64,000 bases of DNA, taken from the NCBI RefSeq assembly GCF_003122485.1, contig NZ_JRFU01000003.1, forward strand, positions 1-64,000, given 5' to 3'. The notes below the pieces were generated by a model. It was given only the letters and a program-made list of their open reading frames with translations, was not told the origin of the DNA and did not search any database. Origin of the DNA: Eubacterium ramulus. GTDB lineage: Bacteria > Bacillota > Clostridia > Lachnospirales > Lachnospiraceae. The translations under genes were made by a program, and so were the position numbers. This document shows, piece by piece, positions 48,401 to 57,628 of this stretch; position 1 is the first letter of the stretch; the number at the start of each line of letters is the position of its first letter.

Positions 48401-51400
48401 CTGGTTTTTATCGTTTACTGTTATAATTCCTTCCAGACGTCGATAGCTCTCACGGGAATTGTAATAAATAGCATCATTTTTACCATCAGGATCCAACAGT
48501 CCTTTTTCTGTACATTTATAATACAAATTATCATGATCTTTGTGATCCTCGTCCCATGTATAGAACAGAATCTGACCGATTCTTGTTGTTTTATCCGCTT
48601 TTACAATATAGCCATTTGCGTCTACAAAGCAATCGCTCCCGATCGTATTACATCCGCTGTAAATTTCTGCATAGGCATACCGATATCCACTGGCAGTCTT
48701 TTCTACTGCAACCGCATGAATATTACTGATATAGTTATTCCATGTCGCATTTGTTCTTCTGGTAACCCCTACATTTGTTTCTCCAGTTCCGTACGATTGT
48801 ACACTTCCATCAGCATTCAGTCTTCCAAGAACAAATTTATTAAAGTAATAGCCATAGTCTGAACCATACTTTCTAGCCTCTCTACCATTGATAAAGAAAT
48901 TATTTTTTCGATCCTCCGCATTCGCAATATTCGCTACGCTGCCTTCATGGTTATTTCCGGTGGAATAAATCGGACTCCCCTCCGGAGTATAATGCTTGTC
49001 TTTTTCAGCACTACCTGTCGCCAGATCCGCAGAATAACAATCTTTTACAATCGTATTACTCCAACCGGTTACAGAATACCGGGCACCAAAGATACCACCG
49101 CAGAAAGATCTGCCGCGCAGTACGTTTGCAAAATTTCGACACCGTTCAACATCAATTTTTACCTTGCAGGTAGATTTTTGTATTGCATCTACACTTGCAT
49201 TATCGCAGGACAGGTAACCGAAAATACCGGCTCCCATAGAAGCTGAATACAGTTTCACACCCGGTCCGTTGACACAATCCAGAATTCGAATGGTGAAGTT
49301 CTGTGCCCGTTCAGCATTATCAACCTTATAAGTAGTCACATTACCAAGAATTCCCGCACTATCGTTCGCGCCATGCGAATCACCAGACAGACTTGCGCCA
49401 TCACGCATGTAAATATTTCCATGGTTTTCACAACTGATGATATTGTATTCATTGTCCTCATAAGCATGATACAACTGTGCTACAATACCGCCGGAAGCAC
49501 CTTTCCAGTCACACTGATAGGTCGTCTGAAGACTTCCAAAGTTCCGGCAATCTTTGATCGTACCGCCAGATGCTGTCCACTGACCAATAATTCCTCCGGA
49601 ATAGTGCGTACGATAGCAATATACCGTACCGAAATTGATACAGTTTTCGATTGTCCACTCATTTCCGGTAGAAGTATTCTGATTACCGATGATACCACCC
49701 GCAAAACGGTCTGTCTGTCCCTGTTCATAATCTTTACCATTAATGTTTTTTGCAGATACCTGACGTCCCACAAAAGCTCCATTGACCAGACAGGTCAGAT
49801 CATTTTCTGATTCATTCATGCCAATGATTCCACCGGTACCAACACCAATTGCCTCGGATCGGTTCAGCAGGAACCAGTTTCCTGATACACAGCGATTTAC
49901 CAAACCTTCGGTGCTGTTAAATGCAGTAATGCCTCCCACATTACCGTTGTCTGTCATTTTCAGATTCAGACGGTTGGCAGAAATCTTTGTATTTGTATTT
50001 TGATAAGTTGCATTTTCCAGCAAAAATCCATTGTTATATGACCAGTTGACCGGATTACTGTCTGCCGACAGATTACCCTTGTTTTTATCCACTGCTGCGT
50101 CCGTTAGTGTAACGGAATCTTTTATACTATCCGTTGTCATAATGCTTGCAGTAATACTACTTCCGGACATCTGGATCGTACCTTTATTAAATCCGGTTAC
50201 TCCACCTAACATGCCAAATTTTGCCTGAAGAACACTTCGACTGTTATCGGTTAACGTACAACCATCAATCAGTGCATTGATTTCATTTTTTCCAACGATT
50301 CCTCCGGCATGACTTGCCATTGCCTCTTTCTGCGCTGTGGTACTTGTACTGGTTGCCGTGTATACACCCTGAATATTCATCGTAATCTGATCAACGGTAT
50401 TGTTCTTCAGCTCATCATAGTTAATACCTGCAATACCACCGTAGCAGTTTCCGGCTGCACCGGCATTTACCTTTTCTGTCATGATTCCGGTAAATTTACA
50501 GTTTGTTACACTGATCTGTGCACCGGCATTTTGCGGATTCTGGTTTACTGTCACACCATTCGTACCAACAATTCCTCCCAGATACTTGTAACCACTGAAA
50601 TTTTCAAAGCACAGATTGCTTGCCACAATGCCGGATACGACACCTGTATTGGAGCCAACTGCACCACCAACGGTCAGACCGTTCTTATCTGATTTGATCT
50701 GTGGCATATAACTCAGATTATAAGCACTGGTTCCTGCTGCATTTAAAGCTGCAGATGTTACTTTACCGGTATTTTCCCCGACAATTCCTCCATAAACAGT
50801 TGCATTACCGCGCAATATTACCGTTGCTCCCGGAAGACAATCTGTGATCGTACCACTGTTTGTTGCAGCAATCGCACCACTGGCATTCACACCAAGGCTA
50901 TAGATTTCTACACTGTTTGAAGAACCAGGACTCTGTACACGACAATACTGGATCATACCGGCATTTGTTGCCACGATACCACCGGCATACCCGTCACTGC
51001 TTCTGACATTTCCATAGTTATTGCAGTTTTTGATGATTGCAGTTTTATTTGTATTTTCCGCCACGATACCGCCTGCATTGCCTGCATCGGCACTGACACT
51101 CTCGCATCGGTTCACGGCATAATGAATATCACCATCTGTCACACCGACCACTCCACCAGCGGTTCCGTGGGACGCCTGCACTTTCTTTGCCTGTGCTGTA
51201 ATATAGGCTGGACTTCCGGAATGACTAAATTTGCCATGATTGATGCCGACGATTCCGCCGACCTGCTCATATCCCTGTACCGTTACTTTATTAGAAACAA
51301 CAATAATTTCTCCACTGGTGCCACCTGTTCCGGTTACCTGAATCTGACCGTCAGATTCATTGATACCAACCAGTCCACCAACGCCGGCACCTTTCGCGCC

Positions 51401-54400
51401 TGATACCGAACGGCTTTTTGTAGAGCTGTCCTTCTGTAAAACAATCGTGCCACTGTTCTGACCGGCAATTCCACCAACGGCTGCATAATCGGAGTTATCT
51501 TTTCCGGATGCATTGACAGTTGCGTAATTCTCATTTCCAGTCAAAGTACCGCCTTTCAGATTCCATCCTGTGATGCCACCCAGATGATTATTTCCGGAAA
51601 TGGTCTTGCCCGCATCCGTAGTACACTTGGAAATCGTTCCACCATTGCTGTTGATGCCGACAATTCCACCGACATATTCCAATGCCACATTTCCAAAATG
51701 TTCACTGAGCTCACAGTTTTTGACGGTTCCTGCATTCAAGCCAACCACACCACCAATTCCGGTAAATCCGGACAGAGATCCGGTATTGGCACAATGCGTA
51801 ATGGTCTCATTCTGTAAATTCACACCGGTGATTCCACCAATAAAATGCATTTCCAGTTCGGAAGCATCCTTGGTAAGAAGTTCCGGAATTTCTCCACTGG
51901 CAGCATACTTGCCCAGTTTAATTTCTCCAGTACTATCTTTTTCCAGCAAATCAGAAGCAAATGTAATGCTTCCGGTATTTTTACAGTTCTTAATCTCAAT
52001 CTTTGAGCCTTTGTCACAATAGCCAAGTACGCCACCGGAATACATTACCGTCTGGATTGGAATATTGTTTGTATTGACCGTCAGGGAATCATCCGTATTG
52101 CCTTCTGTACTGATCGTCAGTGTATAGGAATTCTTGGATGCCATAACAGCTGTTGGTATATTATTTTCGTTCATTCCCGGCAACAGTCTGTCAGAACTGC
52201 TGGTACTATTCTGCGCCGCCTCTACTGCCGCACGGATTCCATCTTCATTTGTATCTAATTTATAGTTTAACTGGTCAGCATCATAGGTTCTCTGATAGCC
52301 GATCACGCCGCCAGTGAATGCTTCTCCGGTAATGGTTCCCAAAGTATTTTCTGCACGCAAACCGGAAATTATTGTATTTTTGTCAATAGCCAGGACATTT
52401 GCACCCATGACACCGCCGACAAAATATTTTCCCTGTACACTTCGTGGTTTTACAGTCAGAGACTGCCTTGCTGCATTTTCCGATGCGTTAAATCCAAATG
52501 CGCCACCGGCACAGGTCTCATAAGCATAAATCTGTCCACCGATCAGGGTATAATTTACATCCAATGTTGCCTGTACATCATTGAATCCGGCAATTCCTCC
52601 GACATAATTATTTCCGACTACAATACTGGATACAGATTTGACCGTGATTGCCTCACTGTCTTTTGTAAATTCAATAAATCCATTATTATATCCGGCAATT
52701 CCTCCGACATAATCACTTTTGGCATCCCAGTCATTGACGATCATATTGAAAATAGAGCTGCCATAATCGGACAGATAACTTGCACAGTTATGGATGGTCG
52801 CACCATTTGCATTGTATCCCACGATACCTCCGACATAACGACCGCCATCTCCGTTATCTTTTTGGGTTCCTGCTACCACACCGTTATTGATACAGTTAGA
52901 TAACATAACACCAGCTGTATTATGTCCGACAATTCCGCCGACACATTCGTTTCCAACGACATAGCTTCGGTTCGTCGTAACCGATACACTCTCCTGCTGG
53001 TGTGCCTGAATTGCCTCATTTATATTTCCGCCCAGTCCACCGGCAATTCCTCCGACGTATTTGGAGCCAAGGATATAACCGTTGCTTTCGGTTCCACAGT
53101 TTGCCATCAGGCTGTGATTGCCATATCCGACAATTCCACCAACGTACTGTCCTTTCAGTAAGTCCTTCTTATCCTTATTATATGTAAACCCGGAAGTTCG
53201 ACCGGACGCACTGGTAGAGTTGTAGATCAATGTCTGATAAGCATAACCGGCAATTCCGCCAAAATAATTTCCAACGACAGTCGCTGGCGTATCTTCCGTA
53301 CAGAGGATCAGTCCGGTATTGGAGCTGTCTTTGATCGCAGCGTCATTTTTCCAGGTTGTCTGGTCAAACTTCGTTGCCGTGCCATCAATCTTACCGGCGA
53401 TTCCACCTGTCATATAATTGCCAGACACACCCGCATGGTTTTCACAGGAAATAATAACGCTCTTTTCTCCGCCTGCGCTCTCAATGTTCGCATATCCTAC
53501 GATTCCGCCGATTCCAAGCGCATAATTTTTCAATGTATCATTTTCAGAAGAAATATCTGCTGTCACAGATACATTCGGAAGCTGCACTTTTACAGCGCCT
53601 TCCATGGTAACGTTCTCCAGTTTTCCAGAAGTCAGTGTGGTCAGATTGCCGGATTTATCCGTATCTGCCAAAATACCAACAACACCGCCTACTACTGCCT
53701 GTTGCGTTCCGTTGGCAGAAACTGCTGTAGAAGACAGTGAAACCTCTACATTTTTTTCTGCCTGATCAGAAGATGAATCTTCTGTCGAAGTAAGAGATGT
53801 ATCCTTAATGCTTCCCGCATTGCGGCCTGCTAAAATACCGATTCCTTTCAGGGAAGCATACGTGCCCCTGCTGTCTGCTGTGTTGGAATCTCCATCCTTG
53901 GAAGAAACACCAAAGGACAAATGTGCATCCTGAAGTGTCACATTATCAATGGTTCCCTCTATTTCGCCAAACAAGCCCAGATATTCCATTGGATTTAATT
54001 GTACACTCGCTCTTGTTCTGGATTCTGACGCTGCCTGTGTCAGATTGTTAATTGTCTCATCATCAACAATGGAAGCTTCTCCTAATTTCAAATGAGACAC
54101 CAGCGTAAGTTTTCCTTTCCCTGTCAATGTCTGCTTTTTCGGCAGATTTGCAATGGTTGGAAAATCGACCGTCTTGCTGGTGCTGTTTTCTTTCCATGCA
54201 AGCTTCTGCAATGTATTCGATCCACTCTGTTCTTCGGTCAGATCATACACACCGGTTCCTACTGATGCCCAGTCCATATTTTTGTCCGTCAGCGTAAAAG
54301 CAGCTTCCTTCGTATCGTCATAATATCTCATATTCGACAGGTGGCGGAATACTGCGATCCGAACATCATTTCCATCCGTTTTATCCGCATACATACTGTT

Positions 54401-55591
54401 TGCCGTATTAGAAGTTGCCGCATCACTGGCACTGTATTCTTTTGAAACGACCACATGACTGTCCGTTCCGGCATAGGACATTGCCTCTACTGTCGCATAG
54501 ATATCCTGCGGTGTAGCAAGCGCCTGATCCTCCGTCATTCCTGCCAGACGGCAGATGCTTGTGCTTAACGTTCTTAATAACGCATTTTCACTGTCTGTTC
54601 CGGTACGGGAAGTCAGCAATGCCTGTGTTTTGGCAGACATCATCGCATCCAGCACCAGAGAATATTTATTATCACTATAAGTCAGTGGAAAACTCCATTT
54701 TCCCTGATCTTTACCTGATCCATCCAGAAGTGTTACACTGGCAAATGCATAGGTACTGCTCTCATCCTTGCCAGACCATCCTTCCGTACGGACATCAAAA
54801 GGAGACAGCACCATGGAAAATAACGGTGTGCCGTCTTTTTTGTACATTGCGATCTTATAGCTGACATCCAGACTTTCTCCTGCATTCGAAGACCAGTTCA
54901 GTGTCAATTTCTCACTGTTCTGCAGACTGATAGTTGTGATACGAAGCTTCGTTGGCTTCAAGGATACCACATTTACCGTATCTTCCGTAGAATAATAACC
55001 AAGCAAGCGTTTCTTTCTGCTGTCATAATCACGCTTCTGCATGGTCAGATAATCATCTTTATCCTCAGATTCATACGTCAGTCCTTTGCATCTGGAACCA
55101 TAAAATGCAGAATACACTTCGCCGGATTCAATATCGATCTCCACCGCTATCGATGCATTCAGCATATCTTTGTCGTAAATATAGTCATCAATCAACTGCA
55201 AAAGCAGATTATTTTTCTGATCCGCATCTGATGCATTTTTATCCAGTCGTAATGTATAAATACGTCCATTTAACTGTACGGCATTTTCCTGATCAGGAGG
55301 AAATACCGCTTCTTCTACGGTTCTGTTTTCATCACTTTTCTCCTGATCCTTTTCTGCCTGTTTTTTGATCTGTTTTTGAAAGCTGTCCCATTGACCGGAA
55401 GAACGGTAATATGTGAGTTTCGATTCAGCTGCCAGATACACCGTCCTGGCATTTTCCTCATTCTTTCGAAACTCTGCATTTCTCCAGTAATTCGTAAACA
55501 ACGGAACTGCGATCGCGGCAATAATGCCCATAATTACAAGTACAACAATTAATTCCGTCAGCGTAAATCCTTTTTTGCCTGTCTTCCTCAT
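45446..55591 (-). CDS. giant modular pilin / putative pilus adhesin
   Basis: A 3,381-residue protein with a true prepilin N-terminus: leader MRKTGKKG, then FTLTELIVVLVIMGIIAAIA with Glu5. The order is: pilin stem and first head domain (1-200); a mixed alpha/beta region (200-530); about 35-40 GLUG-like repeats of 40-50 residues centred on VGGIVGYN-type turns (540-2190), likely a beta-solenoid; then a region rich in beta sandwiches, probably Fn3-like (2390-3300); and a C-terminus with no LPXTG or wall-binding motif. Ordinary pilins have 130-250 residues. AGGTGAG precedes the ATG. It is the first gene of the pilus locus, followed by three minor pilins, so it is probably carried at the pilus tip. 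The open frame is unbroken. Confidence 0.9.
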   Translation of the reverse strand: MRKTGKKGFTLTELIVVLVIMGIIAAIAVPLFTNYWRNAEFRKNEENARTVYLAAESKLTYYRSSGQWDSFQKQIKKQAEKDQEKSDENRTVEEAVFPPDQENAVQLNGRIYTLRLDKNASDADQKNNLLLQLIDDYIYDKDMLNASIAVEIDIESGEVYSAFYGSRCKGLTYESEDKDDYLTMQKRDYDSRKKRLLGYYSTEDTVNVVSLKPTKLRITTISLQNSEKLTLNWSSNAGESLDVSYKIAMYKKDGTPLFSMVLSPFDVRTEGWSGKDESSTYAFASVTLLDGSGKDQGKWSFPLTYSDNKYSLVLDAMMSAKTQALLTSRTGTDSENALLRTLSTSICRLAGMTEDQALATPQDIYATVEAMSYAGTDSHVVVSKEYSASDAATSNTANSMYADKTDGNDVRIAVFRHLSNMRYYDDTKEAAFTLTDKNMDWASVGTGVYDLTEEQSGSNTLQKLAWKENSTSKTVDFPTIANLPKKQTLTGKGKLTLVSHLKLGEASIVDDETINNLTQAASESRTRASVQLNPMEYLGLFGEIEGTIDNVTLQDAHLSFGVSSKDGDSNTADSRGTYASLKGIGILAGRNAGSIKDTSLTSTEDSSSDQAEKNVEVSLSSTAVSANGTQQAVVGGVVGILADTDKSGNLTTLTSGKLENVTMEGAVKVQLPNVSVTADISSENDTLKNYALGIGGIVGYANIESAGGEKSVIISCENHAGVSGNYMTGGIAGKIDGTATKFDQTTWKNDAAIKDSSNTGLILCTEDTPATVVGNYFGGIAGYAYQTLIYNSTSASGRTSGFTYNKDKKDLLKGQYVGGIVGYGNHSLMANCGTESNGYILGSKYVGGIAGGLGGNINEAIQAHQQESVSVTTNRSYVVGNECVGGIVGHNTAGVMLSNCINNGVVAGTQKDNGDGGRYVGGIVGYNANGATIHNCASYLSDYGSSIFNMIVNDWDAKSDYVGGIAGYNNGFIEFTKDSEAITVKSVSSIVVGNNYVGGIAGFNDVQATLDVNYTLIGGQIYAYETCAGGAFGFNASENAARQSLTVKPRSVQGKYFVGGVMGANVLAIDKNTIISGLRAENTLGTITGEAFTGGVIGYQRTYDADQLNYKLDTNEDGIRAAVEAAQNSTSSSDRLLPGMNENNIPTAVMASKNSYTLTISTEGNTDDSLTVNTNNIPIQTVMYSGGVLGYCDKGSKIEIKNCKNTGSITFASDLLEKDSTGEIKLGKYAASGEIPELLTKDASELEMHFIGGITGVNLQNETITHCANTGSLSGFTGIGGVVGLNAGTVKNCELSEHFGNVALEYVGGIVGINSNGGTISKCTTDAGKTISGNNHLGGITGWNLKGGTLTGNENYATVNASGKDNSDYAAVGGIAGQNSGTIVLQKDSSTKSRSVSGAKGAGVGGLVGINESDGQIQVTGTGGTSGEIIVVSNKVTVQGYEQVGGIVGINHGKFSHSGSPAYITAQAKKVQASHGTAGGVVGVTDGDIHYAVNRCESVSADAGNAGGIVAENTNKTAIIKNCNNYGNVRSSDGYAGGIVATNAGMIQYCRVQSPGSSNSVEIYSLGVNASGAIAATNSGTITDCLPGATVILRGNATVYGGIVGENTGKVTSAALNAAGTSAYNLSYMPQIKSDKNGLTVGGAVGSNTGVVSGIVASNLCFENFSGYKYLGGIVGTNGVTVNQNPQNAGAQISVTNCKFTGIMTEKVNAGAAGNCYGGIAGINYDELKNNTVDQITMNIQGVYTATSTSTTAQKEAMASHAGGIVGKNEINALIDGCTLTDNSRSVLQAKFGMLGGVTGFNKGTIQMSGSSITASIMTTDSIKDSVTLTDAAVDKNKGNLSADSNPVNWSYNNGFLLENATYQNTNTKISANRLNLKMTDNGNVGGITAFNSTEGLVNRCVSGNWFLLNRSEAIGVGTGGIIGMNESENDLTCLVNGAFVGRQVSAKNINGKDYEQGQTDRFAGGIIGNQNTSTGNEWTIENCINFGTVYCYRTHYSGGIIGQWTASGGTIKDCRNFGSLQTTYQCDWKGASGGIVAQLYHAYEDNEYNIISCENHGNIYMRDGASLSGDSHGANDSAGILGNVTTYKVDNAERAQNFTIRILDCVNGPGVKLYSASMGAGIFGYLSCDNASVDAIQKSTCKVKIDVERCRNFANVLRGRSFCGGIFGARYSVTGWSNTIVKDCYSADLATGSAEKDKHYTPEGSPIYSTGNNHEGSVANIANAEDRKNNFFINGREARKYGSDYGYYFNKFVLGRLNADGSVQSYGTGETNVGVTRRTNATWNNYISNIHAVAVEKTASGYRYAYAEIYSGCNTIGSDCFVDANGYIVKADKTTRIGQILFYTWDEDHKDHDNLYYKCTEKGLLDPDGKNDAIYYNSRESYRRLEGIITVNDKNQLQAPVYAKAKVADGMIDIAVKPGTLPTDNSQLCDPFAYVVKIVGSDGTTVEKTIYSETGSFEIPKGISGNIKVSVRAKSMFSDVLDSTEYNADVVQSGAVLPSPDVRAELTVQNKISGWRTDYRYSFSLNNLEAYSEYDDWKVTIYINAYGKDINVVLDADHPTAVMTDLDLGDQGQKKRNDRNNTYQIISQATATTGKYESSPVISTAAYMPYYQAFISLNPANSPGTDTVTNRATTSYTISGDTLDTLNVNVSIDNSNSSEILEVAPIYRAELIGNWGDKKDVVFAKTDIMTVSKGVATAQFSNLPEYLKDATNLHVRLWYAQTGLGPVYLYHEADNASDANVSELLNVDENGNETWGYCYSWPIRNEWKDFNAYRDESSQLFTWLAAPKMDQTDGSTLTPTYDSDNRMQYTFSWDKNVSTTDDPKYEVSMTGIDANGREVTIDTSSSYTGGRSMTIDGEDWNYTQVRLKVTRIGDASQKKIGLSTTATYYVAQRLEKPGQPSVTNIDDNELNYNVVWSGISDESYCQGYQIYVREYSATGSLGTAEKAGTLEKATGAATYSQMVNLEKYAGKRIVVYLVAESSNSAVFIDSAVGVTSEIQVPARIASPKVTWNVNWTYDTNQPMESADFLSGGLRVGLRADSSSIPPGGSAYLLRAYVYNSLSDANQATASDPGNYTTVYPTGNVPVQMDVSNAQNYYHLFDNLSIKYAGKWVVFYARISSGAGSVSSLWTRSTVAYQLPYVKLAQPGVTSDTKSYSLEATVQTTPNVPGSVQIWNARHTVLEWNSVDCADVYSINLTGQVTDLTAANGMKALQPQIRVLETTDASGTKKASVQQYVWKIIKEATGTQPAQWGYAWEAIAENPTSYPANTPETDKVHTWDISTYSVPISSSYTAESGNPNYYILTLTAQVEAQLQADGSMHYTLKLPDVEQMTAADGSTVTHTDFTITNMAVFIANVQKNLEATPSSAYAASDPCEIKWNN
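49021..53971 (-). repeat. coding repeats: GLUG-like modules in the giant pilin
   Basis: About 5 kb encoding some 35-40 degenerate repeats, each with a GG-hydrophobic-hydrophobic-G turn (for example VGGIVGYN, IGGITGVN, LGGIVGTN) and often an NC or Cys-Asn pair just before the next strand. The repeats are diverged at DNA level, so this is an old array and not a recent tandem expansion. Confidence 0.8.
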
Positions 55592-55654
55592 TCAATTCTC
55601 ACCTAATTTATCTATCGTAATTAATATATTTGTTAATTTTTCATACTCAGAATT

Positions 55655-55682
55655 AGCATAGCATATTTTGGCAAATTATCAA
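55655..55682 (-). promoter_or_regulatory. candidate promoter of the giant pilin / minor pilin operon
   Basis: On the minus strand TTGATA (55677-55682), a 16-base spacer and TATGCT (55655-55660) lie about 65 bases before the giant pilin start. The leader is short and contains no recognisable cyclic di-GMP riboswitch. Confidence 0.45.
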
Positions 55683-55800
55683 GTTTTTTATCATATGCCA
55701 GTTCTCTATGAATATCATATTCAACTTTTTCTATACCTGCTTTTTATTGCTGCACATCATTTTATATTCCATGCCGACAGCACTTTTATCGTACTATCTG

Positions 55801-55828
55801 AAAAAAAATCCCGGTCTCAAACCGGGAA
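55801..55828 (-). terminator. intrinsic terminator after tRNA-Arg
   Basis: On the minus strand TCCCGGT / ACCGGGA arms with a 5-base loop are followed by eight Ts, seven bases past the tRNA end. Confidence 0.85.
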
Positions 55829-55834
55829 TCAGAG

Positions 55835-55906
55835 TGCAGCCGGCGGGAATCGAACCCACATTGCAGGAGTCGGAGTCCTGTGTTCTATCCGTTAGACTAC
55901 GGCTGC
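55835..55906 (-). tRNA. tRNA-Arg (anticodon CCG)
   Basis: A 72-nt cloverleaf on the minus strand. Acceptor stem GCAGCCG/CGGCTGC with discriminator A, anticodon stem CAGGA/TCCTG around CTCCGAC (anticodon CCG, codon CGG, Arg), and T arm GGGTTCGATTCCC. CCA is not encoded. A TATAAT lies about 35 bases upstream and a terminator directly follows. Confidence 0.95.
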
Positions 55907-56010
55907 ATAAAAATATATTGTTAAATCAACAAAGATTATAATACCACAGGATTGTAAAAAAAGCAAAGCCTTTTTCGTGAAAGTTAAAAAGCATAATAAT
56001 TATAACGGAC

Positions 56011-56077
56011 GAAAAATAGGAGAATTTTGTCTCCGTCGCTAACAATCGCTCCTTGAGAAAAAATTCTCCTATTTTTC
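56011..56077. repeat. perfect 18-bp inverted repeat element
   Basis: Arms GAAAAATAGGAGAATTTT (56011-56028) and their exact complement (56060-56077) enclose 31 bases. It lies between tRNA-Arg and the aroK stop. It may act as the aroK terminator, but the symmetric arms and GC-richer centre (containing CTCCGTCGCTAACAATCG) look more like a dispersed palindromic element. Confidence 0.6.
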
Positions 56078-56177
56078 TGTTCATTGATAAAATATACGTT
56101 GATTTTTCACACTCTTCATTTAATCAAGTATCTTTTCCATAAATTCAATACGGTTAAAATCCGCATCTCAAAAATGA

Positions 56178-56687
56178 TTAGCCTTGACTAATTTTCAAAA
56201 TTTCTTCCGCGATTTCCTGCGGTGTCTTTCTGTCTGTTGCCACTTTAATGTCACATGCATTCACATACAGTTCCCGGCGTTTTTCCATTAGCTTCGCAAT
56301 ATGTTCCACATTCATATTTCCATTTAACAAAGGACGGTCTGTACTGTCTTTGACACGCTCATATACCGTCTCCGGTGTCGCTGTCAAAAGCACGATCTTT
56401 CCGGTCTCCTTCATCATCTGTGTATTCTGGTCACGGAGTACTGCGCCTCCGCCACAGGACACGATTGCCGGTTCCGTCTGTGAAATCTCCCGAACTGCAT
56501 CGGTCTCCCGGTCACGAAAATAGGTCTCACCATATTTTTCAAACATATCGTTGATGGACATCTCATTTTTCTCTACGATCCATGCATCCATATCTACTTC
56601 GTTGGCGCCGGTCAGCTCCTGTAATTTATGTGATATCGTTGTTTTTCCGGTTCCCATAAAACCGATCAGATAAATGTGCTGTGTCAT
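56178..56687 (-). CDS. aroK: shikimate kinase
   Basis: Phosphorylates shikimate at the 3-hydroxyl using ATP. The 169-residue protein has Walker A GFMGTGKTT, the shikimate-binding DMDAWI and FRDRETDAV, the CGGGAVL motif and RPLLNG in the lid. Family length is normal. GGAG precedes the ATG at a rather long spacing. It follows aroD after 25 bases on the same strand. Confidence 0.95.
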   Translation of the reverse strand: MTQHIYLIGFMGTGKTTISHKLQELTGANEVDMDAWIVEKNEMSINDMFEKYGETYFRDRETDAVREISQTEPAIVSCGGGAVLRDQNTQMMKETGKIVLLTATPETVYERVKDSTDRPLLNGNMNVEHIAKLMEKRRELYVNACDIKVATDRKTPQEIAEEILKISQG

Positions 56688-56712
56688 ACTTTTTTACTTC
56701 TCCTTTTACTAT

Positions 56713-57477
56713 TTAACATAATCCCTGATGGATCACGCTCAGAATATCCTCTAATTTGTCAGCTGCGATCTGTCCCGGTGCGGAAGTCTCTCCCACGGCA
56801 CCGAACGTAATACAGGAACCAAAAATTTCTCCTGCCATACGGCTGACAACACCAAGTGCACCCATGGACATGGTTACCACCGGCAAAGTCGGATATTTCT
56901 GCTTCATATCGTTTGTCAGTTTTAACAGACGAACCACATCATCCGCACTCTGCGGCATCACTGCCAGTTTTGCCACGTCTGCGCCGCCCTGCTGCATCTG
57001 CTCCATCAGCATTCGCAAAATACGATCATCCGGTGTTGCATCAAAATCATGGTGGGAAGCAATCACCCGAACGCCCATCCGCTGAAACCGGCGGATCTCT
57101 TTTTCCGGTTTTGTTGCTTCAAAAAATTCCAGATCAATCATATCCGCACAACCGCTTTTTGCAGCTGTCTCATTCAGTTTCAGGATCTTCCATTCTTCCA
57201 TTCTCCGGCTTCCACCCTGCTGCTTTGTCCGGAACGTAAACAGGAAAATCGTCTCTGTGAGGAACGGTTTTACAGTATCCAGTACTGCTCTGACTGCCGC
57301 CACATCATCTGCCTCACGAAAACAGTCCACTCTCCATTCGATCATCTGCACTTTTTGTTCTGTCAGTGATTTGATCGTTTCAATAATTGTTTCTCTTTCC
57401 GGTGCAACTACCGGCACACAGATCACCGGCTTGCCATCTCCGATTCGGATTCCTTTTATTTCAAATGCGTTCTGCAT
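56713..57477 (-). CDS. aroD: type I 3-dehydroquinate dehydratase
   Basis: Dehydrates 3-dehydroquinate to 3-dehydroshikimate through a Schiff base. The 254-residue protein has the N-terminal IEWRVDCF with substrate-binding Glu and Arg, the catalytic His in VIASHHDF, and the Schiff-base Lys in ADVAKLAVMPQ. SMGALGVVSRMAGEIFGS near the end is also conserved. The ATG at 57477 has GGAGG five bases upstream; an ATG four codons earlier includes that site. It heads the aroD-aroK operon, divergent from aroE. Confidence 0.96.
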   Translation of the reverse strand: MQNAFEIKGIRIGDGKPVICVPVVAPERETIIETIKSLTEQKVQMIEWRVDCFREADDVAAVRAVLDTVKPFLTETIFLFTFRTKQQGGSRRMEEWKILKLNETAAKSGCADMIDLEFFEATKPEKEIRRFQRMGVRVIASHHDFDATPDDRILRMLMEQMQQGGADVAKLAVMPQSADDVVRLLKLTNDMKQKYPTLPVVTMSMGALGVVSRMAGEIFGSCITFGAVGETSAPGQIAADKLEDILSVIHQGLC

Positions 57478-57561
57478 ACTTACCTCCATTCCGCAATGCG
57501 CTTAACGGTTTTTATTGTACCATATTTTTGCAGATTGAGGAACCTTAAAAGCCGACAGACA

Positions 57562-57590
57562 TTGACTTTTTTTGAAAAAACACCTATCAT
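57562..57590 (+). promoter_or_regulatory. promoter of aroE
   Basis: TTGACT (57562-57567), a 17-base spacer and TATCAT (57585-57590) lie about 100 bases before aroE, leaving a leader with a hairpin. Confidence 0.65.
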
Positions 57591-57628
57591 AGTACCATAT
57601 ATATTTGCAGACGAACTATTTTGTATTT

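Noticed and set aside
49000-54000. Recurring short DNA motifs such as CCACCAATTCC at irregular intervals, at first sight like a repeat array or CRISPR
   Set aside because: They lie in frame and encode the GGIVG turns of the giant pilin; spacing is irregular (about 120-180 bases) and repeats are degenerate.
55592-55700. Cyclic di-GMP riboswitch in front of the pilus operon
   Set aside because: The distance from the candidate promoter to the start is about 65 bases, too short, and no conserved core was recognised.
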